Shown piece by piece: positions 43,526 to 52,415 of a DNA stretch of 64,000 nt. The stretch comes from Dyella tabacisoli. GTDB taxonomy: Bacteria > Pseudomonadota > Gammaproteobacteria > Xanthomonadales > Rhodanobacteraceae. The notes below the pieces were generated by a model. That model saw only the letters and a list, made by a program, of their open reading frames with translations, was not told the origin of the DNA and made no database searches. The position numbers were made by a program, and so were the translations under genes. Numbering within the stretch: position 1 is the stretch's first letter; every line of letters begins with the position of its first letter. The stretch is taken from NCBI RefSeq assembly GCF_003350925.1, contig NZ_KZ857176.1, positions 393,202-457,201 of the forward strand, read 5' to 3'.

Positions 43526-44623
43526 TCAATACCAGTCAAGCAACGACACGCCCAAGCCAAGATAAGTGGCGTTGTGGTTGTAATCGATCATGCTTTCGCC
43601 ATAGCCCTTGAACAGCTCCATATAGCCACGCAGGTTGCCAGCCACGGGGAAGCTCCAGGTGAGCTGGCCGGCACCGTGGCTGCGACTGCCGCCGCGCAGC
43701 GAGTGGCGCAGCATCAGGCCCAGTTCCTGGCCGTTCCATTCACGCACGATCTGTACATCGCCGCGGCCGATATAGTCGCTGATGTTCGGGTTGTCGTTGG
43801 TCTTGCTGTCCTCTGGGATGCGCCACCATGGCCGCACCGTCACGCTCCAGCCATCGCGATCGAAGCCGATGGGCAGCATCACTCGGTTCCAGCTACGCGA
43901 AAGCGGATTGGATTGGCCATTGGATTGATGGTCGATGCCGATACCGAGCATGCGGCCATTCCAGCCGAGTAGCTGATAGTGAGTGTTGAATACCAGTAGC
44001 GCCTCGGGCTCGTAATTGGTTTCGCGGAATGGGCGCGATACCGCTTTGTTGTAGACCTGCCAGCGCGAGGACTGCGTATAGCCGATCCACAGATCGCCGA
44101 CATCGCCGAAGACACCTTGCCACACCTTGGTTTTCAGGCTGAGCTGAAACTTCATCTCGATGTTTTGCAGTTGTTGCGCCTGGCTCACCGTATTGTCGGG
44201 ATTGGGACTGTTCGGTTTGGAGTTTTGATGGCTGGTGGCGAATATCGGCATGACATAGACGGGCTTGTAACCCCGGATATTGCCCGTGCCCAGCTTGCTC
44301 TCCGGGGATAGCTCCCAGCGTGAATCGAGCAACGAGAGCGGAGGGGTTGTGGTGCCGTTGTCCTGCGTGGATACCTGCCGCGTAGTGCGATCCTTGTCGA
44401 GCATGTCGTTGGCCGAAACAGGCGTTTCGGTTTTCTTCTGTGCGGCGGGAAGATTCATTCGTCCGGTAGCGCGGTCATAGCAGATCAGCCGCTGTGAATC
44501 GCTTTCGATCGCGGTGCAGGCACGGATATCCATCGGATCCATATGCTGCGCATGACCAGGGGCTGACAAAGCGGCCAGGCCGATTATCAGAATCATCGCC
44601 GGGACGGCGGCTGGTCGCTTCAT
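43526..44623 (-). CDS. pldA: Outer membrane phospholipase A (PldA)
   Basis: 365 residues with a signal peptide (~1-25). The catalytic triad matches OMPLA exactly in spacing: IDHQSNGQS gives H232 and S234, and SWNR gives N246 (2 and 14 residues on, as H142/S144/N156 in E. coli). The C-terminus ends in an aromatic beta strand (GVSLLDWY), as outer membrane barrels do. An N-terminal ~80-residue extension with CTAIESDSQRLICYD, a small cysteine motif, makes it longer than the 289-residue E. coli enzyme. Confidence 0.94.
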   Translation of the reverse strand: MKRPAAVPAMILIIGLAALSAPGHAQHMDPMDIRACTAIESDSQRLICYDRATGRMNLPAAQKKTETPVSANDMLDKDRTTRQVSTQDNGTTTPPLSLLDSRWELSPESKLGTGNIRGYKPVYVMPIFATSHQNSKPNSPNPDNTVSQAQQLQNIEMKFQLSLKTKVWQGVFGDVGDLWIGYTQSSRWQVYNKAVSRPFRETNYEPEALLVFNTHYQLLGWNGRMLGIGIDHQSNGQSNPLSRSWNRVMLPIGFDRDGWSVTVRPWWRIPEDSKTNDNPNISDYIGRGDVQIVREWNGQELGLMLRHSLRGGSRSHGAGQLTWSFPVAGNLRGYMELFKGYGESMIDYNHNATYLGLGVSLLDWY

Positions 44624-44739
44624 CGGGCTATTCCACGAGAGCGCCTGCTTACAGGCGCGAGGCGCTCAGTTTAGCCGTTAGCGGTCAGCCGGCGACGCCC
44701 ATCGCATGGATGCGAATGCACAGAACTCTAAGGCCAGAC

Positions 44740-45111
44740 TCACTTTTGCTTCAGCCAGAGTTCGTACTCGCTCTTACTGATGTGGCCGTCACGGTTCTTG
44801 TCTGCGTAGATGAAGTCGTTGGCCAGCGGCGGGTAAGCTTTCGCCTGATCTTCGCTGATGGATTTGCCGCCGCCAGATAGCTGTTCGAAACTGGGCGCCG
44901 AATCTAAGGTGGGGACTGGCGGCATGCTTGAATTGATCGTCACCGGCACGCCTTGCGGGCTAGTGAACTGGGAGCCGTCCAGCGTGTTGGTGACTTTCGT
45001 CGGAGGAGTGTGCTGAGGTACCGACACCGACTGATTCTGCGCGAGGAGCGTGCCGGCGAACCATAGCGTACCAGTGGCAAGAACAGGCAATATCAGTGTT
45101 TTGGATTTCAT
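44740..45111 (-). CDS. Small secreted EF-hand protein
   Basis: 123 residues. Signal peptide ~1-25 (cut near LLAQ). The middle is Pro/Thr/Ser-rich. The C-terminal EF-hand loop DKNRDGHISKSE has Ca2+ ligands at D104, N106, D108, H110 (backbone), S112 and E115. A second, degenerate EF-hand may lie before it (SISEDQAKAYPPLANDFIYAD). Likely a periplasmic calcium-binding protein; role unknown. The ~200 bp upstream to the next gene hold no other clear signal. Confidence 0.78.
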   Translation of the reverse strand: MKSKTLILPVLATGTLWFAGTLLAQNQSVSVPQHTPPTKVTNTLDGSQFTSPQGVPVTINSSMPPVPTLDSAPSFEQLSGGGKSISEDQAKAYPPLANDFIYADKNRDGHISKSEYELWLKQK

Positions 45112-45311
45112 GGTCGATACTCCATTTCGTTCGTGGACGATATGTGACCAGGCCTCCCTGAGTTAGTGCTGTTACAGCAGTAATATGTTGCACTCGCTAT
45201 CGACGGTATGGAGATAATTTATCGGCGTTCGGGAAAATACCCCCCGCGTGGCCGCATCGTGTGAAGTCTTCGTTATCGTTACATCTCCATTCAACTGAGC
45301 CTGTCTCATAA

Positions 45312-46553
45312 ATGACGATATTGCGTTTGAGTCAGGCACGGTGCCTGCAACTGGCCGCCCAAGGTTTGTTAAAGCGATCATCTCGTCGCGCTCGTAGTGT
45401 CGATGTGGTTGCGGCTATCGAGCGCATGCGTTTGCTGCAGATCGATAGCATCCATGTGGTCGCGCGCAGCCCCTATCTTGTGCTGTATTCGCGGTTGGGT
45501 GCTTATGAACCGAATTGGCTCGATGATGCGTTAGCACAGGGCAAGCTGGCCGAGACGTGGGCACATGAAGCCTGCTTCGTGTGTGCGGCCGACTACGCGC
45601 TGCATCAAGCCTGGCGCGAGCAGCGGGCGCCGCATTGGGCGCATCGACATGCCCAGCGGGTACAGATGGAACACCGGCAAAGCATGGATAACCTGCTTGT
45701 CCGCATCCGCGACACCGGGCCAGTGCGCGCCGCCGACTTCGCTCGTGAGGAGACTACGCGTGGCGCAAGCGGTTGGTGGGAGTGGAAACCAGAGAAGCGT
45801 TGGCTGGAGGCATGTTTTGCTCTGGGCGAATTGATGGTGACGCGGCGAGAGCGTTTTCAACGCGTCTATGACTTGAGCGCGAATGTGCTGGCACGGCTCG
45901 ACCCACCGCTTGATGCTACGCAGGCGACATTAAGTCACGTCGAGCTACGCCGGCGTTTTATTCTCGACAGCGTACGAGCCTTAGGTATAAGCCAGGCGCG
46001 CTGGATCGCCGATTACTATCGTTTGAAACCTGCCGTGACGGCCAAAGAGTTGGCGCCGCTGGTATCTCATGGTGAGCTTGTCGAGGTCACCGTGGAGGGC
46101 TGGGATGCTCCTGGCTACGTGCACTGCGATCATGCCGAGTTGCTTGCACAAGCATCGCTCGGGCGGTTGCGCGCTACCCACACTACTTTGCTGTCGCCCT
46201 TTGATCCCTTGGTATGGGATCGTGCACGGGTCTTGGCGATGTTCGGTTTCGAATACACCATCGAGTGCTACACGCCGTCGTCGAAACGCCGTTACGGCTA
46301 TTACGTACTGCCGATTCTGCATCGTGGTCGGTTGATCGGTCGTTTAGACGCCAAGGCACATCGCGCGCAAGGTGAGTTCGAGATCAAGGCGATGTATCTA
46401 GAGCCGGATATCGAGCCGACGACGCGACTACTGCAAGACCTAGCCGGGGCCGTTGCCGATATGGCGCACTGGCACGGTACCCCGCGCATACGTCTGGGGC
46501 GTTGCCGGCCAGCAGGTATTGCTGCGGCCTTGCGGGCGCTATGGCGTGGCTAA
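45312..46553 (+). CDS. YcaQ/AlkZ-family winged-helix DNA glycosylase
   Basis: 413 residues. The HTH_42 (DUF1006) family is shown by MTILRLSQARCLQLAAQGLL, MRLLQIDSIHVVARSPYLVLYSRLG, AETWAHEACFV, and LLSPFDPLVWDRARVLAMFGFEYTIECY near the C-terminus. Q43-I-D45 is the QxD catalytic motif of YcaQ-type enzymes, which remove alkylated bases and unhook interstrand cross-links; AlkZ self-resistance enzymes have QxQ instead. No natural-product cluster is nearby, so general repair is more likely than self-resistance. Confidence 0.85.
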   Translation: MTILRLSQARCLQLAAQGLLKRSSRRARSVDVVAAIERMRLLQIDSIHVVARSPYLVLYSRLGAYEPNWLDDALAQGKLAETWAHEACFVCAADYALHQAWREQRAPHWAHRHAQRVQMEHRQSMDNLLVRIRDTGPVRAADFAREETTRGASGWWEWKPEKRWLEACFALGELMVTRRERFQRVYDLSANVLARLDPPLDATQATLSHVELRRRFILDSVRALGISQARWIADYYRLKPAVTAKELAPLVSHGELVEVTVEGWDAPGYVHCDHAELLAQASLGRLRATHTTLLSPFDPLVWDRARVLAMFGFEYTIECYTPSSKRRYGYYVLPILHRGRLIGRLDAKAHRAQGEFEIKAMYLEPDIEPTTRLLQDLAGAVADMAHWHGTPRIRLGRCRPAGIAAALRALWRG

Positions 46554-46866
46554 ACATGTATGTCTGTTGGTTGGGTGAATGGCTACCTACAGATTCGAAT
46601 AAGCCCAAGATGCTCACTCTGCGTATACATGAGTTTATGCATTAAGGCTGCGGGAACCTGAGCGTCGCGGCAAGCATTCTGCAGTAATATTCAGACACTG
46701 TGTTTGCCGGGGTCACCAGAGTTTTGTGACCCGATGCAGCCGATCTGCGATCTGCCTCATCGCCTCGTCCTTAGGGTTTCCTTGCACACCAGTCAAATCG
46801 GCCAATGCGTGTGGCAAGGGTCGAGTCTCTCTAAAAAAAACCTTAAGTGCTTAAGTGGAGTTTTAC
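46554..46866 (+). promoter_or_regulatory. Long leader region of the first cold-shock gene
   Basis: 313 bp without a gene. It contains a hairpin, GGGTCAC...GTGACCC, near 46710-46735 and, just before the ribosome site, CTTAAGTGCTTAAG (two palindromic CTTAAG units) followed by TGGAG and the ATG. Long structured leaders are normal for cspA-type genes and act as RNA thermosensors; here the pairing is only suggested by eye. No clear -35/-10 pair could be chosen. Confidence 0.45.
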
Positions 46867-47076
46867 ATGTCAGATCGTCAGCTCGGTACCGTGAAATGGT
46901 TCAACGATGCCAAGGGTTTCGGTTTCATCGCCCGTGATAACGGCCCGGATGTTTTCGTGCATTTCCGCGCGATCCAGGGCAATGGTTTCAAGAGTCTGCA
47001 GGAAGGCCAGCAGGTCACCTTCAAGGTAGTGCAAGGCCAGAAAGGCATGCAGGCTGAAGAAGTTCAGGCTGCTTGA
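46867..47076 (+). CDS. Cold-shock protein (CspA family)
   Basis: 69 residues. A single cold-shock domain with both RNA-binding motifs: KGFGFIARD (RNP1) and DVFVHF (RNP2). A good GTGGAG ribosome site precedes the ATG. CspA-type proteins bind single-stranded RNA and DNA and melt secondary structure, either in the cold or constitutively; which applies here is unknown. Terminated by a strong hairpin 24 bp after the stop. A close paralogue follows at 47356. Confidence 0.95.
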   Translation: MSDRQLGTVKWFNDAKGFGFIARDNGPDVFVHFRAIQGNGFKSLQEGQQVTFKVVQGQKGMQAEEVQAA

Positions 47077-47100
47077 TCGTCTTTAAATCGTGATCTAAAG

Positions 47101-47126
47101 AGCCAGGCACAAGCCTGGCTTTTTTT
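47101..47126 (+). terminator. Rho-independent terminator of the first cold-shock gene
   Basis: AGCCAGGC (47101-47108), loop ACAA, GCCTGGCT (47113-47120), then T to 47126. Classic intrinsic terminator 24 bp after the stop codon. Confidence 0.93.
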
Positions 47127-47286
47127 ATGCCGCTTTCACATTAAACGGTAGGATTAATTCGTACTTGAAGCAGTACTTCTGGCACTCCAAAAATCCGTTA
47201 TGCTCCGCCCACTGAACTTGTGGATTACTTGGGTATTTGCGGCGCGATTCGAAAGTATCGATTTTCACATTACCTTCACTCCGCAT
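47125..47286 (-). CDS. Doubtful small ORF antisense between the cold-shock genes
   Basis: A 53-residue frame from ATG 47286 that ends in TAA at the cold-shock terminator. Its composition (two Cys, Lys, Tyr, Phe: ECQKYCFKYELILPF) looks more protein-like than the Arg/Ala/Pro-rich shadow frames elsewhere, and this 200-bp gap is less GC-rich than its surroundings. No ribosome site and no family recognised. It may be the remnant 3' end of a lost gene. Confidence 0.25.
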   Translation of the reverse strand: MRSEGNVKIDTFESRRKYPSNPQVQWAEHNGFLECQKYCFKYELILPFNVKAA

Positions 47287-47355
47287 GTTCAGTAAGTCGT
47301 CGGCCGGAAGGGGGAGGTCGGCTTGTCTCAGTATCGAGTGTATTCGGGGTGAGTC

Positions 47356-47571
47356 ATGTCGGATGGTGATAAAGAGGTAGGTACGGTCAAATGGTTCAAT
47401 GATGCCAAGGGGTTTGGCTTCATCAGTCGGGAAGGCGGACCTGACGTTTTCGTACATTTTCGCGCGATCACTGGCAACGGCTTCAAAAGCCTGAAAGAAG
47501 GCCAGACCGTGCATTTCAAAGTAGTGCAGGGCCAGAAAGGCCTGCAGGCAGATGATGTCGAGCCAAGGTAA
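47356..47571 (+). CDS. Cold-shock protein (CspA family), second copy
   Basis: 71 residues, ~80% identical by eye to the protein at 46867 over the cold-shock domain ([15 protein letters not shown]), with a different N-terminus (MSDGDKEVG) and tail. A GGGTGAG ribosome site precedes the ATG. It lies after the terminator of the first copy, so it needs its own promoter within 47127-47340. Tandem duplication followed by divergence is the simple explanation. Confidence 0.94.
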   Translation: MSDGDKEVGTVKWFNDAKGFGFISREGGPDVFVHFRAITGNGFKSLKEGQTVHFKVVQGQKGLQADDVEPR

Positions 47572-47593
47572 GTAGCCGCTGCTGAGCAATCTG

Positions 47594-47621
47594 AAAAGGC
47601 CGGTGTATGCCGGCCTTTTTT
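47594..47621 (+). terminator. Rho-independent terminator of the second cold-shock gene
   Basis: AAAAGGCCGG (47594-47603), loop TGTATG, CCGGCCTTTT (47610-47619) with T to 47621. Strong intrinsic terminator 23 bp after the stop. Confidence 0.93.
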
Positions 47622-47738
47622 GTGGGCGCGTATTTTTGTGGTTTCGCCATCAATTCATTAGTCTCGTGCCAACTGAGCCTATCGGATGTTCTTGTGCAGC
47701 AAACTATTCATCGTGACGATGCTCAGACGTTGACTCGC

Positions 47739-48593
47739 ATGACCCTGCCGATAGTCGCCGGTGACGGTGCAACCAGCGAATTGCTATGGCTATGCCCGCC
47801 CGGTGAGATTCGTCATCTGCTGTATTGGCTGCCGGCGATGGGAGTGGCCGCCAAGCACTACTTGCCATTGGCCGAAGCATTAGCCGCGCGGGGTATCGCG
47901 GTGGCCTTGCACGAATGGCGTGGTATCGGTTCCAGCAATCGGCGTGCGGGCCGGCATAGTGATTGGGCCTATAACGAACTGCTCACCCTGGATTTGCCGG
48001 CCGGACTCGCCGCGGCGCAGGCGCAGTTGCCAGCGCGGACTGGCTGCTGGCTGGGTGGTCATAGTCTGGGTGGGCAACTCTCGGCGCTCTATGCCAGCTT
48101 GCATCCTCGTGAGTTTGCGGGTCTGGCGCTGGTCGCCAGCGGATCGCCGTTTTGGCGGCGCTTTAAACAAGGCTGGTTGATCGGGTTGGCGTGTGTACTC
48201 GCGCCATGGCTTGCTCAGCTAATTGGCAGGCTCCCTGGTCGTCAACTTGGCTTTGCCGGAAACGAGGCTCGCGGGGTCATCGCGGACTGGGCACGCAGCG
48301 GGCGCACCGGGCGTTATGCAGCAAAAGGCATGGCTGAAGATTTTGAGCGACAGCTATCGGCCTTGGAGCAGCCCGTGCTGGGTTTGAGCTTGAGCGACGA
48401 TTGGCTGGGGCCGCCAGCTTCAATGGACTGGTTGCTTGGCAAGATGCCTAAGGCATCGCGTGAGCAGAGCATTCTTGCTCCACTGGATCTAGGCGGTACC
48501 CCGGCGGATCACTTTAGCTGGATGAAATCACCCGACGTCATGGCTGAGCGCATCGCCCAGTGGATGATGAAGAGCGCGGCCACATTGCGCTAA
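47739..48593 (+). CDS. Alpha/beta hydrolase
   Basis: 284 residues from the ATG at 47739; an upstream in-frame start at 47607 would lie inside the terminator. The nucleophile elbow GGHSLGGQ has Ser109; HEWRGIGSSNRR is the oxyanion region, and the catalytic histidine is probably in GTPADHFSWM. It fits the predicted alpha/beta hydrolases of COG4757. Cytosolic with no signal peptide; WLIGLACVLAPWLAQLIG (~147-164) is hydrophobic and may be a lid. Substrate unknown. Confidence 0.82.
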   Translation: MTLPIVAGDGATSELLWLCPPGEIRHLLYWLPAMGVAAKHYLPLAEALAARGIAVALHEWRGIGSSNRRAGRHSDWAYNELLTLDLPAGLAAAQAQLPARTGCWLGGHSLGGQLSALYASLHPREFAGLALVASGSPFWRRFKQGWLIGLACVLAPWLAQLIGRLPGRQLGFAGNEARGVIADWARSGRTGRYAAKGMAEDFERQLSALEQPVLGLSLSDDWLGPPASMDWLLGKMPKASREQSILAPLDLGGTPADHFSWMKSPDVMAERIAQWMMKSAATLR

Positions 48594-48695
48594 ATAGGGG
48601 TAGGCGAAGCTCTAGCCTCTTGAACTACCGTTATATGGCGACACTTAGTAACGACTCCCGCATGTGGCAACACCGATGAAGATGAACTTGTACCT

Positions 48696-49754
48696 ATGAA
48701 TCTGTTTACTCCGTTACAACAGCGCAGCCTGAGCTTGCGTAATCGCCTGGTGATAGCGCCGATGTGTCAATACTCGGCGGTCGAGGGCATGCCTGATGAC
48801 TGGCATCTGGTCCATCTGGGTAGTCGCGCGGTAGGCGGGGCGGCGGTGGTGATTGCCGAGGCCACGGCGGTTTCTGCACAAGGGCGCATTTCACCGGCGG
48901 ATGTCGGCCTGTGGAATCAGGCCCAACTCGACGCCTGGCGGCCGGTAACCCGTTTCATTACGGCTCAGGGGGCGATTGCCGGCGTGCAGTTGGCGCATCC
49001 CGGGCGCAAAGCCAGCGCCTTGCCGCCATGGGCGGGCGGTAGTTCGTTGAGTGCGGAGCAGGGCGCATGGGCGACGGTCGCGCCTTCAGCGCTGGCTTTC
49101 GATCACGATTGGCAGTTGCCGCAAGCGCTTGATCTTGCCGGTATCCGTCAGGTGATTGCCGATTTTCGTGCGGCTGCCGAGCGCGCGCTGCTGGCGGGAT
49201 TCCAGCTCATCGAGGTCCATGCCGCACACGGTTATCTGTTGCATCAATTTTTGTCGCCGCTAAGCAATCAGCGCACGGACGAGTACGGCGGCAGTCTGGA
49301 AAATCGCGCGCGATTGGTCTGTGAAGTGGTTGTGGCGATACGTGAAGTGTGGCCCGAAGCGTTGCCCCTGTGGCTGCGTATCTCTGCGACGGATTGGGCC
49401 GAGGCCGGCTGGAATGTCGAACACAGTGTGCAATTGGCGCGGTTGGTGAAGCCCTTGGGCATCGATTTGATCGATGTATCCAGCGGTGGTTTGGTGCCCC
49501 ATGTGAAGATCCCGCTGGGTCCGGGCTATCAAGCGCCGTTTGCCGCGCGTATTCGCCGCGAAGCCGGCATCGCTACCGGCGCCGTAGGGCTTATCACCGA
49601 GGCTGAGCAGGCTGAAACGATTGTCACCGAGGAAACCGCCGACGTCGTGCTGATCGCCCGTGAAAGCCTGCGTGATCCGTATTTTCCTCGACGTGCAGCC
49701 AAAGCACTGGGCGTACAGGTATCGGCGCCAACACAATATCAACGGGCCTGGTGA
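48696..49754 (+). CDS. Old yellow enzyme family NADH:flavin oxidoreductase (YqjM-like)
   Basis: 352 residues. FMN TIM barrel with VIAPMCQYSAVEG (C24 and Y26 are the thermophilic-like OYE hallmark), GVQLAHPGRKAS, VHAAHGYLLHQFLSPLSNQRTDEYGGSLENRAR (catalytic His pair) and VLIARESLRDPYFPRRAA. Reduces activated alkenes with NAD(P)H; YqjM relatives are linked to electrophile or oxidative stress. Its stop is 5 bp before the pirin start, so they form one operon. Confidence 0.93.
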   Translation: MNLFTPLQQRSLSLRNRLVIAPMCQYSAVEGMPDDWHLVHLGSRAVGGAAVVIAEATAVSAQGRISPADVGLWNQAQLDAWRPVTRFITAQGAIAGVQLAHPGRKASALPPWAGGSSLSAEQGAWATVAPSALAFDHDWQLPQALDLAGIRQVIADFRAAAERALLAGFQLIEVHAAHGYLLHQFLSPLSNQRTDEYGGSLENRARLVCEVVVAIREVWPEALPLWLRISATDWAEAGWNVEHSVQLARLVKPLGIDLIDVSSGGLVPHVKIPLGPGYQAPFAARIRREAGIATGAVGLITEAEQAETIVTEETADVVLIARESLRDPYFPRRAAKALGVQVSAPTQYQRAW

Positions 49755-49759
49755 ACATC

Positions 49760-50635
49760 ATGGAACAACACCCTCTCTTGATCGACGGTCGCCTGCATGA
49801 TCTGGGCGATGGCTTTAAGGTGCGCCGCTTGTTGCCGGTGCTGCAGGCGCGCCACGTGGGCCCCTTCGTGTTCTACGACCATATGGGCCCGGTGGCGTTC
49901 GCGCCCGGCAAGGGCATGGATGTACGGCCGCATCCGCACATCGGCCTGGCTACGGTGACCTGGCTGTTCGATGGCGCTATCCGTCATCGCGACAGCCTCG
50001 GCAGCTTGGCCGACATCCGTCCGGGCGAAGTGAATTGGATGACTGCGGGCCGCGGAATCGTGCACTCCGAACGAACGCCGCCGGAAGAACGCCGCGATGG
50101 TCAGCAACTGCATGGCATCCAGGTTTGGGTCGCCTTACCCAAGCCTGACGAAGAAGTCGCGGCGGAGTTTCATCATCACGATGCAGCCGAATTACCGCGC
50201 ATCCATCAGCCGGGTATCGAGCTGGTGCTGATTGCGGGCAGTGCTTATGACCGACGCTCGCCGGTGAAAGTGTTCGCGCCGATGTTTTTCCTGGAAGCGC
50301 GCTTGGAGGCCGGTGCCGAGCTGCATTTGCCGCCGGAGCATATCGAGCGCGGTATTCATGTCATCGATGGTGAAGTGAGCTGGGATGGCGTGGTGGTATC
50401 AGCCGCGCAAATGGCGGTGCAGACAGGGCCGCAGGCGGCATCGGTACGTGCGGGCAGGGCCAGTCGATTGATGCTGTTCGGTGGCGCGCCGCTGGATGGC
50501 GAGCGGCATCTATGGTGGAATTTTGTCGCCAGCACGCGTGAGCGCATCGAACAGGCTAAAGAGGATTGGGTAGCGCAGCGCTTCGGTCGTGTCGTAGGCG
50601 ACGATGCGGAATATATTCCATTGCCTGAGCGCTAG
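49760..50635 (+). CDS. Pirin family protein
   Basis: 291 residues from ATG 49760, with GGTGA just before it; a GTG at 49751 overlapping the previous stop is an alternative. The bicupin metal motif is seen as VRPHPHIGLATVTWLFDGAIRHRDSLG and MTAGRGIVHSERTPPE (three His and one Glu). Pirins bind Fe and include quercetinases and redox-responsive regulators; the role here is unknown. Lies in a unit with the OYE gene, and a DUF962 gene follows by 15 bp. Confidence 0.92.
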   Translation: MEQHPLLIDGRLHDLGDGFKVRRLLPVLQARHVGPFVFYDHMGPVAFAPGKGMDVRPHPHIGLATVTWLFDGAIRHRDSLGSLADIRPGEVNWMTAGRGIVHSERTPPEERRDGQQLHGIQVWVALPKPDEEVAAEFHHHDAAELPRIHQPGIELVLIAGSAYDRRSPVKVFAPMFFLEARLEAGAELHLPPEHIERGIHVIDGEVSWDGVVVSAAQMAVQTGPQAASVRAGRASRLMLFGGAPLDGERHLWWNFVASTRERIEQAKEDWVAQRFGRVVGDDAEYIPLPER

Positions 50636-50650
50636 CTTCAGGAGATCGAT

Positions 50651-50953
50651 ATGTCTGGTTACGCCGATTTTCGCGAGTTCTATCCTTACTACCTGAGCGA
50701 GCACAGCAACCGCATCTGCCGGCGCCTGCATTTCATCGGCAGCTCGCTGGTGCTGCTGGTGCTACTGACCGCCGTGGTCAGCGGCGATCTGCGTTGGCTA
50801 TGGTTGGCCCCGCTGGCGGGTTACGGCTTCGCCTGGATCGGTCACTTTGCCTTCGAGAAAAATCGCCCCGCCACGTTCAAGCAACCGCTATACAGCTTGA
50901 TGGGCGATTGGGTGATGTATTGGCAGATGCTGCGCGGGAAAGTGTCGTTCTGA
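50651..50953 (+). CDS. DUF962/Mpo1-like membrane protein
   Basis: 100 residues with an AGGAGA ribosome site. It matches the short bacterial Mpo1-like family: FREFYPYYLSEHSNRICRRLHFIGSSLVLL, and AWIGHFAFEKNRPATFKQPLYSLMGDWVMYW. Two membrane helices. The conserved histidines (H18, H27, H65) are those of the yeast dioxygenase Mpo1, which degrades 2-hydroxy fatty acids; the bacterial function is unproven. Last gene of the OYE-pirin-DUF962 unit. Confidence 0.88.
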   Translation: MSGYADFREFYPYYLSEHSNRICRRLHFIGSSLVLLVLLTAVVSGDLRWLWLAPLAGYGFAWIGHFAFEKNRPATFKQPLYSLMGDWVMYWQMLRGKVSF

Positions 50954-50995
50954 GGGTGCCAGCCGAGGGGGCCAATCGCGCTCTAGGGCCGTGGC

Positions 50996-51385
50996 TCAGC
51001 GATATTTCTGATGGCAGGACTGGCAGGCATCGCCGATCGGCTTGATGGCTGCAGTGAGCGCGGCACAATCCGCGGGCACGGTTTGCAAGGCTGTTTGCAC
51101 TTGACCATGCAAATGGTCGGCCGCCTCGATAAAGGGTTGTTCGACACCGGGGAAGGCCGGCGCTACATCGGCAGACATCGATAACAGGGCCGTCAAGTGC
51201 TCGCGGGTTTGGTTGGTATCGCAACGTTGCGCTTTGACCGCCGTGCGCAACTCGCCCAGATGATGGCTCATCACCACCATGACCGCATGCGGAAAGGGGT
51301 TGCGTTCGCGCAGCGCGTTCATCGCAAATACCGTACCGACGATGCCGATCACCAGTCCCAGCACCATCAAAAGAGCTACACGCAT
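50996..51385 (-). CDS. Cytochrome c'-like (class II) protein
   Basis: 129 residues. An N-terminal helix (~3-22) is an uncleaved anchor or signal peptide. The four-helix-bundle pattern and a C-terminal heme site CQSCHQKYR (C121, C124, H125) fit class II cytochromes. Two further cysteines (~55 and ~107) may form a disulfide. Likely a periplasmic electron carrier or gas-binding protein. Convergent with the DUF962 gene. Confidence 0.78.
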   Translation of the reverse strand: MRVALLMVLGLVIGIVGTVFAMNALRERNPFPHAVMVVMSHHLGELRTAVKAQRCDTNQTREHLTALLSMSADVAPAFPGVEQPFIEAADHLHGQVQTALQTVPADCAALTAAIKPIGDACQSCHQKYR

Positions 51386-51574
51386 GCGTTTTATCCAGGC
51401 TGATTCAGGCAGGTCGCGAGGTTATCACGGGGCACGCCGCGTAAGTGGCGCGTTTCACGGATAAAATGCTACATCTTCGATCCATTGGAATGCCTTAGTA
51501 ATGTGCAGGAAAACCATCAGCCTTGTTGCCTTCGCGGGCGTGCAGCGCCGCGTATTTGATTGGCGTACATCGGT

Positions 51575-52360
51575 ATGAGCACAACGAATTTTCCTGCAGA
51601 GCGCTTTCAAGGGGTAGAGCGGCTTTATGGCGTCGGCAGCCTGGACAAGCTTGCTGGCTGCCATGTCGGCGTGATCGGCATTGGTGGCGTGGGTTCGTGG
51701 GCCGCCGAGGCATTGGCTCGCAGTGGCGTGGGTCGATTGACCTTGATCGATGCCGACGAGATCTGCGTGTCCAATACGAATCGCCAGTTGCACGCGCTGG
51801 ATGGCGAGTTCGGCAAATCCAAGGTCGGGGTGATCGCGGCGCGCGCACTGGCGATCAATCCGTCGATCCAGTTGGATGCGATCGAACGCTTTCTCACCCC
51901 ATCCACGCTGGACGAGCTGCTCGACCGTGGCTATGACGTGGTACTCGATGCCTGCGATGCATTCCGGGTAAAGCTGGAGGCCATCGCCTGGTGCCGTCGG
52001 CGCAAGCTGCCGATGGTGACGGTTGGCTCTGCCGGTGGGCGTACCGACTCGACCCAGATTCGCGTGCGTGATCTTTCGCGAACTGAACACGATGCGATGT
52101 TCAGCTTGATCCGCAAAAAACTTCGCCAGGATTTCGGTTTTCCGCGTAATCCAGAGCGCTACTTTGGCGTGTCCGCGGTGTATTCGCTGCAGAACGTGCA
52201 ATACCCGCAACCCGACGGCAGCGTTTGCGGAAATCGTCCCCCTGGTGGTGACGCGCTGAATCTGGCCTGTGGCGGCGGCCTCGGCGCCGCCACCCATGTT
52301 ACGGGTGCGTTCGCATTTGCAGCGGTGGGCAAGGTGCTGGAGAAGTTGCTCGATCGCTAG
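51575..52360 (+). CDS. tcdA: tRNA cyclic N6-threonylcarbamoyladenosine synthase TcdA (CsdL)
   Basis: 261 residues from the ATG at 51575. E1-like fold: GIGGVGSWAAEALARSGVG with the ATP loop at ~35-41, DADEICVSNTNRQ (Arg/Asn), and DACDAFRVKLEAIAWCRRRKL. It cyclises the t6A37 base of tRNAs in an ATP-dependent dehydration, helped by the CsdA-CsdE sulfur system. NAACGGGLGAATHV-like C-terminal glycine block (NLACGGGLGAATHVTGAFAFA) is typical. The 189 bp upstream show no other gene. Confidence 0.93.
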   Translation: MSTTNFPAERFQGVERLYGVGSLDKLAGCHVGVIGIGGVGSWAAEALARSGVGRLTLIDADEICVSNTNRQLHALDGEFGKSKVGVIAARALAINPSIQLDAIERFLTPSTLDELLDRGYDVVLDACDAFRVKLEAIAWCRRRKLPMVTVGSAGGRTDSTQIRVRDLSRTEHDAMFSLIRKKLRQDFGFPRNPERYFGVSAVYSLQNVQYPQPDGSVCGNRPPGGDALNLACGGGLGAATHVTGAFAFAAVGKVLEKLLDR

Positions 52361-52415
52361 GGATGCCTTGATCCGGCAAGCGCCGCACGAGCGCGGCGCT
52401 TGCCGGCAACAAGTG

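Noticed and set aside
45312..46553. YcaQ/AlkZ-like gene as a marker of a toxin biosynthetic cluster
   Set aside because: The motif is QxD (repair type) rather than the QxQ of AlkZ, and no biosynthetic genes are adjacent.
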